The notes under the pieces were generated by a model, which saw only the letters and a list, made by a program, of their open reading frames with translations, had not been told where the DNA came from and did no database searches. 64,000 bases of DNA from Tenacibaculum dicentrarchi (lineage in GTDB: Bacteria; Bacteroidota; Bacteroidia; Flavobacteriales; Flavobacteriaceae), in NCBI RefSeq assembly GCF_964036635.1, contig NZ_OZ038524.1, forward strand, positions 62,001 to 126,000, read 5' to 3'. The translations under genes were made by a program, and so were the position numbers. Of this stretch, positions 8,125-17,043 are shown piece by piece (position 1 is the stretch's first letter; each line of letters starts with the position of its first letter).

Positions 8125-9585
8125 TTAAGTTTTTGGTAAAATTACAGTGAAAATAGTTCCAATTCCTTCTGTTGATGTGAAGTTAATAGAACCATCATAG
8201 GCTTCAATTATATTTTTTATCATGGCTAAACCTAAGCCCATTCCACTTGTTTTTGTGGTAAATTTAGGTTCAAAAATTAATTCTTTATTTTTAGTTGTAA
8301 TACCTTTTCCGTTATCAGAAACGGTAATTTTTACGTTATTTCCTTCGGATGTTACTTTTACTTCAATTCTCGGATTTTTTTCATCTTCTTTAATTGCTTG
8401 TGTAGCGTTTTTAACTAAGTTTGTTAAAACTCTAATTAATTGTGTTTTATCTAAATAGGCAAATAATTCGGGTTCTTTGGGAACAAAATAAATGTAATCT
8501 TCGGTAAAAATATCTAACGAATGTTTTACAACATCTACGACATCGAGTTTTTCACGACGCTGTGTGGGCATTTTTGCAAAATCAGAAAATGCAGAAGCAA
8601 TAGCACTCATTACATCAATTTGTTGAATAAGTGTTTCGCTATATTCAGCTAGTTTATCTTTAATTTTTGGATCTTCAGGATTAAATCTTCTTTCAAAACT
8701 TTGTACCGATAAGCGCATCGGTGTTAGCGGATTTTTAATTTCATGTGCCACCTGTTTTGCCATTTCTCGCCAGGCTTGTTCTCGTTCGCTTTTGGCTAGT
8801 TTTACGGCGCTTTCTTCTAGTTGATCAATCATATTATTATACGAATCAACTAATGAATTTATCTCTGAACTTGCCGAATTTAAAGTGATTTTTTCGTTTC
8901 GTTGATTTAAACGTGTTTCTTTAATTTTTTCAGAAATCGTTTGAATAGAGCGTGTAATATAGCTCGATAAAAAATATGCCAATGCAATAGCAATAACAAA
9001 CATCAGTAAATAGACAAGCAATAAACGTGATATAAATTCTCGTAATTCCTGCTTTTGCTCTTCGTTATCTTGGGCTATTTGCAGCTCTAAAAGTCCAATT
9101 CGTTTAAAGCGGGTATCGTTTATATAGGTATATGATGATTGATAAGTAATTCCTTTATTATTTCGGCTTTTTAAAATTTTATGATTGGAATTATTAGCCA
9201 GTTCAGTAACAATTTCTGTGGTTAAATTGGGTGCTTTTTTTTGATCAAAATTATAGGGAATTGACGATTTTAAAAGCCGCCCATTCATGTCGTACATTGA
9301 CACGGTTAATTTATGAACATAGGCGATATCGTAAATTCGGTCTTGAAATATTTTGGCTAAATTATCGGTGGTAATCGGGTAAGTTGTTTTGCGTTTTAAC
9401 TCAATTTCTATATCGTGTTTTGTAGCGCTTTCTTTCCTATTAAAGCGCTGAATATTATAGTCTTGGGTTTGTTCGCCGTATTGAATTATGGTTACTGTAA
9501 CAATTAAAACCGATGCCAATAATACCAATAATATCATGGAAAGGAAAATTCTAATCTGTAGTGATATGTTATTGATTTTTAGCAA
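8125..9585 (-). CDS. NtrY-like sensor histidine kinase
   Basis: This is a 486-residue membrane kinase with TM helices at about 11-34 and 190-212, a periplasmic sensing loop between them, a HAMP linker, a HisKA domain with phospho-acceptor H281 in VAHEIKNPLTPMR, and a HATPase domain (NLVKNATQA, DNGKGI, GMGLGLAM). The VAHEIKNPLTP box is typical of NtrY-type kinases. No response regulator is adjacent, so it is an orphan and its partner lies elsewhere. It starts 19 bases after holB and probably shares its transcript. Confidence 0.92.
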   Translation of the reverse strand: MLKINNISLQIRIFLSMILLVLLASVLIVTVTIIQYGEQTQDYNIQRFNRKESATKHDIEIELKRKTTYPITTDNLAKIFQDRIYDIAYVHKLTVSMYDMNGRLLKSSIPYNFDQKKAPNLTTEIVTELANNSNHKILKSRNNKGITYQSSYTYINDTRFKRIGLLELQIAQDNEEQKQELREFISRLLLVYLLMFVIAIALAYFLSSYITRSIQTISEKIKETRLNQRNEKITLNSASSEINSLVDSYNNMIDQLEESAVKLAKSEREQAWREMAKQVAHEIKNPLTPMRLSVQSFERRFNPEDPKIKDKLAEYSETLIQQIDVMSAIASAFSDFAKMPTQRREKLDVVDVVKHSLDIFTEDYIYFVPKEPELFAYLDKTQLIRVLTNLVKNATQAIKEDEKNPRIEVKVTSEGNNVKITVSDNGKGITTKNKELIFEPKFTTKTSGMGLGLAMIKNIIEAYDGSINFTSTEGIGTIFTVILPKT

Positions 9586-9604
9586 ATTGTGTGGTTTTTA
9601 GGGT

Positions 9605-10750
9605 TTACGCTTTTTCTTCCTTACTATGTAAAAGTCGGGTTAATTTAATTGATAAATCTAACAAAATAATTTTAGGATTACCGTTTCTCTCAATATGATA
9701 TTGCGCATCATTTAGTTCTTTATCAATAATTAAAATATTTCCGCTATGAATAAAAGGTGCGAATTTTGCTAATTGAAAATTAGGTGTTTTTGTTTCTAAA
9801 AAGACCAAATCATTTGCGCCATAATTTAATAATAATGCTTGTCTAAAAAATTGCAAGCAATATTGTAAAAACTGTTTTTGTGTTTCTCGTCCTGCTTTTG
9901 CAATGGTTTCTGACCAGTCTATTAAATCTTGAATAACAGCCGCATTTCCTTTGGCTTTAAAAGCGGCACGAATCCAAGTAATAAACCATTGTTCAAAAAT
10001 TAAATCGTTCGAATTATTGTTTAAAATATGCAGTGCTTTGTTGTAATTTCCTTCGGATTGATGCGCTATTTTAATGGCTTCATTTTCTGATACCTGTTTG
10101 TTTTTAACCAAGGCATTGGCAATATCAGCTTCGCTTAAAGCAGGGAAATTTAATGCCTGACAGCGCGATTTTATGGTGTTTATAATTTGCTCTTCATCTT
10201 CGGTTATCAGTATAAAAACTGTTTTTTCGGGCGGTTCTTCAATAAGTTTTAATAATTTGTTTGCCGAAGCGATATTCATTTTTTCTGCCATCCAAATTAT
10301 CATCACTTTAAAACCACCTTCGTATGATTTTAATTGCAGTTTTTTAACAATATCAAAAGCTTCATCAACTCCAATTTGACCTTGTTTATTTTCAACCCCA
10401 ATTTGTTGTGACCAATTAAAAAGACTTCCGTAGGGTTGTTTTTCAATAAAAGAACGCCAATCGGCTAAAAATAAATTACTAACAGGGTGTTTTTTTACCG
10501 CATCGTTGGTGGTTACAGGAAAAGCAAAATGCAAATCAGGATGTTGTAATTTGTTGCATTTTAAATTGCAAGCATCCGCATTATTTGACGAATTACATAG
10601 CAAATACTGGGCGTAGGCAATTGCCATAGGCAGCGTTCCTGAACCCTCTTTACCAACAAAAAGTTGTGCGTGAGGTATTCGGTTGTTATCCGCAGATTGC
10701 TGTAAATGTTTTTTAATATGTTCTTGCCCTATAATTTTATCGAAAGTCAT
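9605..10750 (-). CDS. holB: DNA polymerase III delta' subunit
   Basis: This clamp-loader subunit of 381 residues helps to load the sliding clamp at the replication fork. It begins MTFDKIIGQEHIKKHL, has a Walker A-like loop degenerate as expected for delta' (GKEGSGTL, 33-40), a zinc-knuckle-like Cys cluster just after it, and the sensor region KLLKLIEEPPE...FILIT. The ATG at 10750 is preferred to an in-frame start at 10795 because it is the conserved family start; the longer form adds a non-conserved hydrophobic stretch over the promoter. It is divergent from feoA. Confidence 0.93.
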   Translation of the reverse strand: MTFDKIIGQEHIKKHLQQSADNNRIPHAQLFVGKEGSGTLPMAIAYAQYLLCNSSNNADACNLKCNKLQHPDLHFAFPVTTNDAVKKHPVSNLFLADWRSFIEKQPYGSLFNWSQQIGVENKQGQIGVDEAFDIVKKLQLKSYEGGFKVMIIWMAEKMNIASANKLLKLIEEPPEKTVFILITEDEEQIINTIKSRCQALNFPALSEADIANALVKNKQVSENEAIKIAHQSEGNYNKALHILNNNSNDLIFEQWFITWIRAAFKAKGNAAVIQDLIDWSETIAKAGRETQKQFLQYCLQFFRQALLLNYGANDLVFLETKTPNFQLAKFAPFIHSGNILIIDKELNDAQYHIERNGNPKIILLDLSIKLTRLLHSKEEKA

Positions 10751-10754
10751 GCAA

Positions 10755-10762
10755 CAAATATA
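10755..10762 (-). promoter_or_regulatory. Candidate -7 box for holB
   Basis: The minus strand reads TATATTTG, ending 4 bases before the holB ATG. If used, the mRNA would have almost no leader. No well-spaced TTG is seen. Confidence 0.35.
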
Positions 10763-10831
10763 AGATTTCAAATAATAGCAAAATACACCAAGCAATCAAT
10801 AAAAAGAAATAGCAAGATTGTTACAGACTAA

Positions 10832-10863
10832 TTGTTTAGAATCGTTCTATTTTAGTATCTTTG
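10832..10863 (+). promoter_or_regulatory. feoAB promoter
   Basis: TTG (10832-10834), a 21-base spacer and TATCTTTG (10856-10863) are a full match to the Bacteroidota housekeeping promoter. It lies 24 bases before the likely FeoA start, and it shows that an upstream in-frame TTG at 10861 is not the start codon. Confidence 0.75.
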
Positions 10864-10887
10864 TTAGTCAATATTATACGTATTATT

Positions 10888-11112
10888 TTGAGTTCAATTG
10901 CAAGTTTACAAATTGGTGAGAGTGGAATTATATCCGAAGAATCATTAGATGTTATTCCTTTAAAATTATTAGAAATGGGCTGTTTGCCTGGAACAGAAGT
11001 CGAATTGTTGCAAATTGCGCCCTTAAAAGATCCGATATATATCTGCGTAAACGGAAGCCATTTAGCAATTCGAAAAGAGATGGCTAGCCAAATTTTAATT
11101 ACCAAAATTTAA
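10888..11112 (+). CDS. feoA: Ferrous iron transport protein A
   Basis: This is an SH3-like cytoplasmic partner of FeoB, about 74 residues. It has the FeoA pattern LGxGxxGxI near the N-terminus (LQIGESGII), LLEMGCLPGTEVEL in the middle and a final SHLAIRKEMASQI. The TTG at 10888 is chosen as start because the alternative TTG at 10861 overlaps the -7 promoter box. FeoB starts 12 bases after its stop codon. Confidence 0.88.
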   Translation: MSSIASLQIGESGIISEESLDVIPLKLLEMGCLPGTEVELLQIAPLKDPIYICVNGSHLAIRKEMASQILITKI

Positions 11113-11124
11113 CGGATATAATCA

Positions 11125-13230
11125 ATGAGTAAACGTATAAAAGTAGCATTAATAGGAAACCCGAACACAGGAAAAACTTCTTTATTTAATCAATTAACAG
11201 GCTTAACTCAAAAAGTTGGAAATTATCCTGGGGTTACAGTTGATAAAAAATCAGGAACTTGCCAATTATCAGAAAATAGCACAGCAATTATTACCGATTT
11301 ACCAGGAACTTATAGTATTAATCCAACTTCGATGGATGAAAGCATTGTTTTAAAAAGTTTGCTAAATTCAAATGAAGACGAAAAACCAGACGTAATTGTA
11401 ATTGTTGCCGATGTTGAAAATTTAAAGCGAAACTTATTGCTTTTTTCTCAAATTCAAGATTTAGAAATTCCGATCATTTTAGCCTTAAATATGGCGGATC
11501 AAATGAAAACTAAAGGGATTTCTATTGATATTGAAAATTTAGAAAAAGAATTACATACCAAAGTGGTTTTAATATCTGCTAGAAAAAATCAAGGAATTGA
11601 TGTTCTAAAACAAGCAATAGAAAAGTATGATAATTTAGAAGTATATTCTAATTTTAAGGAAATCACCACTAAAATTGATGCTGATTATTTTGAAGAATTA
11701 GCTCAAAAAAGCACTAAATTTTCAGTCTATGAATTATGGATGATGCTTACAAAACAGCATAGCTCTTTACTTTACTCAACCGAAAAAAAAGCCTTAGAAT
11801 TGTTTAGCCATGATGTATCTAAACAAAAAAAATACCAGCACAAAGAAACCATTTATCGCTATCAGAAAATAAATGATACTTTAAAGAAAACCTATCAAAT
11901 TGACGCTTCAAAAGCAACAGATATTCGTTCAAAATTAGATACTATTTTTACCCATAAAATATTCGGATATTTCATTTTCTTCGGATTATTATTATTGATA
12001 TTTCAATCGGTTTTTGAGTGGGCATCTGCTCCGATGGATTTTATTGACGGTTTATTTGCGAGTATTTCAGACCTTGCCAAATCGAATTTACCAGTAGGAA
12101 TGTTTACCGATTTGTTATCCGAAGGAATTATCCCTGGAATAGGCGGAGTGCTTATTTTTATTCCGCAAATAGTTATTTTATTTTTTTTCATCGCCATTTT
12201 AGAAGAAACAGGCTATATGAGTCGGGTGGTTTTTTTAATGGATAAAATTATGCGTCGTTTTGGAATGAGTGGTAAAAGTGTTTTTCCATTAATTTCGGGA
12301 ACAGCCTGTGCAATTCCTGCAATTATGGCAACCCGAACAATTACAAGCTGGAAAGAGCGTTTAATAACCATTTTAGTAACACCATTTACTACCTGTGCGG
12401 CGCGTTTGCCAGTATATGCTATTTTAATTGCCTTGATAATTCCTGATACTAAATTGTTTGGTTTTATAGGTTTACAGGGTTTAACTTTGTTAGGATTATA
12501 TGCGCTTGGTTTTGGTTCGGCAATTATTGGTGCGTATATTTTACATAAAACATTAAAGATAAAAAACACCTCATTTTTTGTAATGGAAATGCCTAATTAT
12601 AAAATTCCATCAGTAAAAAATGTATTTTTTGATGTATTGGAAAAAACCAAAGCCTTTGTTTTTGATGCAGGAAAAATTATTTTAGCGATTTCAATTGTAT
12701 TGTGGTTTTTAGCTTCTAACGGAGCTTCGAATTTTAAAAATGCCGAAAAAAATGTTACAGAAAATACAGCAAATCAGCAGTTGTCAAAACAAGAATTATC
12801 ACAAAAAATAGCTTCTATAAAATTAGAAAATTCTTATATCGGAATGGCAGGGAAAGCAATTGAACCAATTGTAAAACCGCTTGGTTATGATTGGAAAATA
12901 GGTATCGGATTAATTGCTTCTTTTGCAGCAAGAGAGGTTTTTATCGGAACATTGGCAACTATTTATAGCGTTGAAAATAATGATGATAATATCGCTACGA
13001 TTAAAGCAAAAATGGCCTCTGAAATAAACGAAGAAACGGGAGAAAAACGCTTCAATTTTGCTACAGGAATGTCATTATTATTGTTTTATGCTTTCGCAAT
13101 GCAATGTATGGGAACTTTAGCAATTGTTAAAAGAGAAACTAAAAGTTGGAAATGGCCAATGCTACAACTTTTTGGAATGGGATCTTTGGCATATTTATCG
13201 GCTTTTTTAGCCTATCAAATACTACGATAG
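11125..13230 (+). CDS. feoB: Ferrous iron transporter FeoB
   Basis: This 701-residue inner-membrane Fe(II) transporter has an N-terminal G-protein domain and a multi-helix membrane domain. GTPase motifs are G1 GNPNTGKTS (10-18), G3 DLPGTYS and G4 NMAD. The membrane part carries the two Gate motifs, including SGTACAIPAIMATRTI and FTTCAARLPVY. A hydrophilic insert (about 535-575) separates the last helices, as in other bacteroidetal FeoB proteins. It follows feoA by 12 bases and is followed after 3 bases by a Cys-rich mini-gene, making a feoA-feoB-small protein operon for anaerobic or low-oxygen iron uptake. Confidence 0.97.
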   Translation: MSKRIKVALIGNPNTGKTSLFNQLTGLTQKVGNYPGVTVDKKSGTCQLSENSTAIITDLPGTYSINPTSMDESIVLKSLLNSNEDEKPDVIVIVADVENLKRNLLLFSQIQDLEIPIILALNMADQMKTKGISIDIENLEKELHTKVVLISARKNQGIDVLKQAIEKYDNLEVYSNFKEITTKIDADYFEELAQKSTKFSVYELWMMLTKQHSSLLYSTEKKALELFSHDVSKQKKYQHKETIYRYQKINDTLKKTYQIDASKATDIRSKLDTIFTHKIFGYFIFFGLLLLIFQSVFEWASAPMDFIDGLFASISDLAKSNLPVGMFTDLLSEGIIPGIGGVLIFIPQIVILFFFIAILEETGYMSRVVFLMDKIMRRFGMSGKSVFPLISGTACAIPAIMATRTITSWKERLITILVTPFTTCAARLPVYAILIALIIPDTKLFGFIGLQGLTLLGLYALGFGSAIIGAYILHKTLKIKNTSFFVMEMPNYKIPSVKNVFFDVLEKTKAFVFDAGKIILAISIVLWFLASNGASNFKNAEKNVTENTANQQLSKQELSQKIASIKLENSYIGMAGKAIEPIVKPLGYDWKIGIGLIASFAAREVFIGTLATIYSVENNDDNIATIKAKMASEINEETGEKRFNFATGMSLLLFYAFAMQCMGTLAIVKRETKSWKWPMLQLFGMGSLAYLSAFLAYQILR

Positions 13231-13233
13231 ATA

Positions 13234-13353
13234 ATGCAAGAAATTATAACGTATATAGCTGTAGGTTTTGCAGTATTGTTTTTAGTAAATAAATTTTTTA
13301 TTAAAGATAAACAGCAAAAAGGCTGCGCTACGAATTGCGATTGTTCTTCATAG
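13234..13353 (+). CDS. FeoB-associated Cys-rich membrane mini-protein
   Basis: A 39-residue ORF starts 3 bases after the feoB stop codon. It has one membrane helix (about 5-19, ITYIAVGFAVLFLV), a basic stretch (KFFIKDKQQK) and a Cys-rich tail with three cysteines (GCATNCDCSS). This matches the small FeoB-associated Cys-rich proteins found after feoB in many bacteria, thought to stabilise or deliver iron to FeoB; their mechanism is not well defined. Confidence 0.82.
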   Translation: MQEIITYIAVGFAVLFLVNKFFIKDKQQKGCATNCDCSS

Positions 13354-13369
13354 AAAAGAGTGTCTAATT

Positions 13370-13401
13370 TTGTTTTGAAATAAACAATTAATGTATTTTT
13401 G
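13370..13401 (+). promoter_or_regulatory. Promoter of the outer-membrane-like protein gene
   Basis: TTG (13370-13372), a 21-base spacer and TATTTTTG (13394-13401) precede the ATG at 13454 by 52 bases and separate it from the feo operon. Confidence 0.6.
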
Positions 13402-13453
13402 TGGTATTATAATTGACTATTTAGTTAAAATACAATTCATTTAAAATTAAAAC

Positions 13454-13963
13454 ATGAAAAAAACACTTTTAATAGCGGTACTTTTTATCGGTTCATTTGC
13501 ACAGGCACAACAAGAAGTTAAGGTAGATCTTTTAGATGCTTTGGCGCTTAAAACAGTAGAAGTTTCTTATGAATATTACACTACCGAACGTTCATCAGTA
13601 GGGCTTTCAACATTGATTAATTTTGAAAAAAAATCCAAAGATTTTAGATATAATGAAAACTGGATGATTACGCCTTATTTCCGTCATTATTTTACAGATA
13701 ATAGCAATTGGAATTATTTTGGAGAGGTTTTTATGGGAATTAACGGTGGCGAAAAAGACAAAAAAGTTGAAACAGCGGGAGTTGTTGAAAACATAGAAGA
13801 AAAATATACCGATGGTGCTTTAGGTTTGGCAATTGGATCTAAATATGTGTCATCAGGTGGTTTTGTACTTGATGTTTATGCAGGTTTAGGAAGAAATATG
13901 TTTACCTCAAAATCACCAGTTGTTGTGCCTAGAGTTGGTATCAATTTAGGATATAGATTTTAG
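13454..13963 (+). CDS. Small secreted beta-barrel-like protein
   Basis: This 169-residue protein has a cleavable signal peptide (about 1-18, ending AQAQ) and then alternating hydrophobic strands ending in an aromatic residue (VGINLGYRF), the mark of an outer-membrane barrel. It resembles short barrel proteins annotated as DUF3575-like; the function is unknown. It has its own promoter and a strong bidirectional terminator, so it is a single-gene unit although it lies next to feoAB. Confidence 0.72.
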   Translation: MKKTLLIAVLFIGSFAQAQQEVKVDLLDALALKTVEVSYEYYTTERSSVGLSTLINFEKKSKDFRYNENWMITPYFRHYFTDNSNWNYFGEVFMGINGGEKDKKVETAGVVENIEEKYTDGALGLAIGSKYVSSGGFVLDVYAGLGRNMFTSKSPVVVPRVGINLGYRF

Positions 13964-14009
13964 AAATTTCATCTTTTTTTGATGAAAAATCAACAATAGA
14001 AAGTTAAAT

Positions 14010-14056
14010 AAAAACCCCGATATATATCTTTTGAAAGATGTATATCGGGGTTTTTA
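14010..14056. terminator. Strong bidirectional terminator
   Basis: The GC-rich arms AAAAACCCCGATATA and TATATCGGGGTTTTT form a long hairpin between the convergent barrel-protein and brnQ genes. Confidence 0.88.
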
Positions 14057-14079
14057 TTTCTAGTGGTAAAAGTCTTTTT

Positions 14080-15360
14080 TTAAGCGCTTTTTTGCTTTTT
14101 CATCTGAAAAATATTCGCAATAATAAAACTGATAATTGCTGGTAAAACCCATCCTAAATTATGGGTTGCTAGCGGAATAAAATTTTTGATAGCTGCTAAA
14201 TGTTCTTTATCAATAATAAAATCTAAAACATCAGGAATACTGAAAATTAAGGTAATATAAACTACTGCTTTAAAAACAATTCCTGAAGCATATTTATCAG
14301 CTAATAAGTTTAAAATAATTAAAACAATAGTAGTCGGATAAACAAGCATCAAGGCAGGTAGGGCAATATTTATGATGTATTTTACGTCAAACTGCCCAAC
14401 TAAAACCCCTACAACACAGGCAAAAATAGCCGTTGCCATATATGCTTTATCCGAATTTTTGCAAATCCCTTTTATATAATCTGCTGTTCCTGTAATAAGC
14501 CCAACCGCTGTGGTAAAACATGCCAAGGCAACCAAAACACCTAAAAATAAGGTTCCAATATTTCCTAAAGTTTGCGAACTCAAAGTGCTTAAAACCTCTG
14601 AACGAGTGGCATCATCGGCAAAAACAGTGTTAAATAATGCACCGTTATAAATAAGCCCTGCGTAAATAACTAAAAGCCCTAAACCTGCTATAAAACCTGC
14701 TTTGGTAATTAAATCTTTTTTAATTTCGAAAGAGGTATTTTTATTAAAATTCATCGAAACAACCAACACACCACCAACAACCACGGCACCAATAGCGTCA
14801 AAAGTTTGATAGCCTTCTAGCAAACCGCTTACAAAAGGCGCATCGAATATTGAGGGGTTCATTGCGCTTGGCGTGGTAAATATTCCCACAATAATAATGG
14901 CTAATAATATAAATATAATTAAAGGAGTTAAAAACTTTCCTAATAAATCTAACACTTTATTTCTGTTCATTACAAAAATAAAAACCAAGCTGAAATAGAG
15001 CAAACTTGTTATTAAAGAACTGCTTTCAAAATAAGGAGCAATTGCCATTTCGTGAGTAACCGAAGCGGTTCTTGGGGAGGGTAAAGCCACTGCAATAGCA
15101 TAGACAATTAGGCAGTAAGCGCTACTAAAAATAGGCGATACTTTTTTACCAAAATCGTACATAGTTCCTTGTAATTTTGCGTGGGCTAAAATTCCTAAAA
15201 TAGGAATAAAAACGGCGGTAATAAAAAAACCAAGAGTTACCCAACTCCATAAATCAGCGGCATTTTTACCTAAATAAGGAGGTAATATTAAGTTTCCTGC
15301 GCCAAAAAACATAGAAAATAAAGCGAAACCTGTAACGTATATATCTTTCGTTTTGTTCAT
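14080..15360 (-). CDS. brnQ: Branched-chain amino acid:cation symporter
   Basis: This 426-residue inner-membrane protein of the LIVCS family has about 12 hydrophobic helices. The N-terminus FALFSMFFGAGNLILPP and the region GFFITAVFIPILGILA are characteristic of BrnQ. It imports leucine, isoleucine and valine with Na+ or H+. It is a single gene with a TACTTTTG box on the minus strand at 15408-15415 upstream. Confidence 0.93.
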   Translation of the reverse strand: MNKTKDIYVTGFALFSMFFGAGNLILPPYLGKNAADLWSWVTLGFFITAVFIPILGILAHAKLQGTMYDFGKKVSPIFSSAYCLIVYAIAVALPSPRTASVTHEMAIAPYFESSSLITSLLYFSLVFIFVMNRNKVLDLLGKFLTPLIIFILLAIIIVGIFTTPSAMNPSIFDAPFVSGLLEGYQTFDAIGAVVVGGVLVVSMNFNKNTSFEIKKDLITKAGFIAGLGLLVIYAGLIYNGALFNTVFADDATRSEVLSTLSSQTLGNIGTLFLGVLVALACFTTAVGLITGTADYIKGICKNSDKAYMATAIFACVVGVLVGQFDVKYIINIALPALMLVYPTTIVLIILNLLADKYASGIVFKAVVYITLIFSIPDVLDFIIDKEHLAAIKNFIPLATHNLGWVLPAIISFIIANIFQMKKQKSA

Positions 15361-15452
15361 TTTTAAGTACTTTTATAAATATAAATAATGGTGAAATTAA
15401 AGGGGTGCAAAAGTATTAAAACTCTTCAAAAAATAGTGCTATTTTAAAATTT

Positions 15453-16232
15453 ATGGAAAATTATATAATTTATAAAAATATTAAAATTTTTTACACCGAA
15501 TTAGGCAAAGGAAAAGCCCTTGTTTTATTACATGGTTTTTTAGAAAGTTCCAAAATGTGGGAAGATGTGGTTTGTAATTTATCAAAAACAAATCGGGTAA
15601 TTTGCATTGATTTATTGGGGCATGGAAAAACCGATTCTTTAGCTGAAATTCATACAATGCAAGCAATGGCTTTGGCGGTAAAATCGGTTTTAAAAACCTT
15701 AAATATTGAGCAATTTCATATAGTTGGTCATTCTATGGGAGGCTATGTGGCATTGGCGTTGTCTGAAAAATATCCGAAGAAAATAAAAGGAATATGCTTG
15801 TTAAATTCAAGCGCATCAGCCGATGATCAAAACAAAAAAAACGTACGTGAAAGAGCCTGTAAAATGGCAGAAAATAATTATGAAAGTTTGCTAAAAATGT
15901 CTATTTCTAATTTATTTACAGCAAAAAACAAGGCAGATTTTCCTGCAGAAATAGCACAAATGAAAAAAGAAGCCTTCAAAATTACGGCTCAAAGTTATAT
16001 TTCGGCAAGCCAAGGAATGCGTATAAGAGCAAATACCGAAGCCGTTTTACAAGGCGTTGAAAACCGTTTAATTATTGCAGGGAAAAACGATTCAATATTA
16101 AATTTTAAAGAAATTTCCGAACAGGCAAAGCGCACAAATACGCCTTTATATGGGGTCAGTGGCGGGCATATGAGCCATATCGATAATAAAAAAAACTTGT
16201 TAAAAATCCTTCATAAATTTATTACAGATTAA
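15453..16232 (+). CDS. Alpha/beta hydrolase
   Basis: This 259-residue cytoplasmic hydrolase has the nucleophile elbow GHSMGG (S94), the oxyanion loop LLHGFLES, an acid after the AGKND strand and a catalytic histidine at H239 or H242 (GGHMSHID). There is no signal peptide. It resembles esterase or haloperoxidase-like members; the substrate is unknown. It is followed by a palindromic intergenic repeat and then upp. Confidence 0.88.
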   Translation: MENYIIYKNIKIFYTELGKGKALVLLHGFLESSKMWEDVVCNLSKTNRVICIDLLGHGKTDSLAEIHTMQAMALAVKSVLKTLNIEQFHIVGHSMGGYVALALSEKYPKKIKGICLLNSSASADDQNKKNVRERACKMAENNYESLLKMSISNLFTAKNKADFPAEIAQMKKEAFKITAQSYISASQGMRIRANTEAVLQGVENRLIIAGKNDSILNFKEISEQAKRTNTPLYGVSGGHMSHIDNKKNLLKILHKFITD

Positions 16233-16240
16233 GTTTTTTT

Positions 16241-16335
16241 GAAGCAATTTCCCGCTTTACGCACTCGCTTTTTTTGTTTTTTAAAAGGAAAAACAAAAAA
16301 GAGCTCAAACAAATGCTGCAATCGGGGCTAGGCAT
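16241..16335 (+). repeat. Palindromic intergenic element, copy A
   Basis: This is a GC-richer block in AT-rich surroundings: outer arm GAAGCAATTTCCCGCTTTAC, then GCACTCGC, a T7/A6 inner stem around an AAAAGG loop, GAGCTCAAACAA, and the closing arm TGCAATCGGGGCTAGGC. The outer arms pair (AGC and CCCG with CGGG and GCT). It matches copy C at 56139-56227 almost base for base in the opposite orientation, and copy B at 22492-22580 in the core. It lies between the hydrolase and upp genes. Confidence 0.85.
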
Positions 16336-16387
16336 TGTGCTTTATTTTATAGTAGATTTTGTAAATTAGCATCAAACTATTTTAAAC

Positions 16388-17041
16388 ATGCACATTGATC
16401 ACTTAGCCAAAGAAACTTCAATTTTAAATAAATTTTTAACAGAAATAAGAAGCGTTGAAATTCAAAAAGATTCCATGCGTTTTCGTAGAAATATTGAACG
16501 AATTGGTGAAATATTAGGCTATGAATTGAGTAAAAAATTAGCCACTAAAACCAATCAAGTTACAACACCTTTAGGCGTAAAAGAAATAGAAACACCTGTT
16601 AACGACATTATTTTATGCTCTATTTTAAGAGCAGGATTGCCTTTGCATAACGGATTGTTAAATTATTTTGATGATGCCGAAAATGCTTTTATATCGGCAT
16701 ACCGTCATCACCCGAATAACGATGACGAATTTGAAATTGTAGTAGAGTATTTTGCCTCGCCATCAATTGAAGGAAAAACCTTGTTATTGGTCGATCCTAT
16801 GCTTGCTTCGGGGCGTTCGTTAGTAGCGGTTTACGATGCTATAAAAAAATATGGAACACCAAAAGAAATTCAAATAGTATCGGTTCTTGGTTCATCGGAA
16901 GGGGTAGAATATATTAGTAAATTTTTTCCTGAAAACACCCATTTATGGATTGCCGATATCGATAATGAATTGGACGATAAAGGATATATTGTACCAGGTT
17001 TAGGCGATGCTGGCGATTTAGCTTTTGGTACAAAAATGTAA
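16388..17041 (+). CDS. upp: Uracil phosphoribosyltransferase
   Basis: This pyrimidine-salvage enzyme of 217 residues makes UMP from uracil and PRPP. The PRPP-binding loop is LVDPMLASGRSL, and the C-terminal uracil-binding region is DKGYIVPGLGDAGDLAFGT. The length is normal. It ends 2 bases before the convergent DUF6427-like gene. Confidence 0.95.
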   Translation: MHIDHLAKETSILNKFLTEIRSVEIQKDSMRFRRNIERIGEILGYELSKKLATKTNQVTTPLGVKEIETPVNDIILCSILRAGLPLHNGLLNYFDDAENAFISAYRHHPNNDDEFEIVVEYFASPSIEGKTLLLVDPMLASGRSLVAVYDAIKKYGTPKEIQIVSVLGSSEGVEYISKFFPENTHLWIADIDNELDDKGYIVPGLGDAGDLAFGTKM

Positions 17042-17043
17042 CA

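Noticed and set aside
10836..11105. Minus-strand ORF opposite feoA
   Set aside because: It lies entirely over the promoter and coding region of feoA, a recognised gene.
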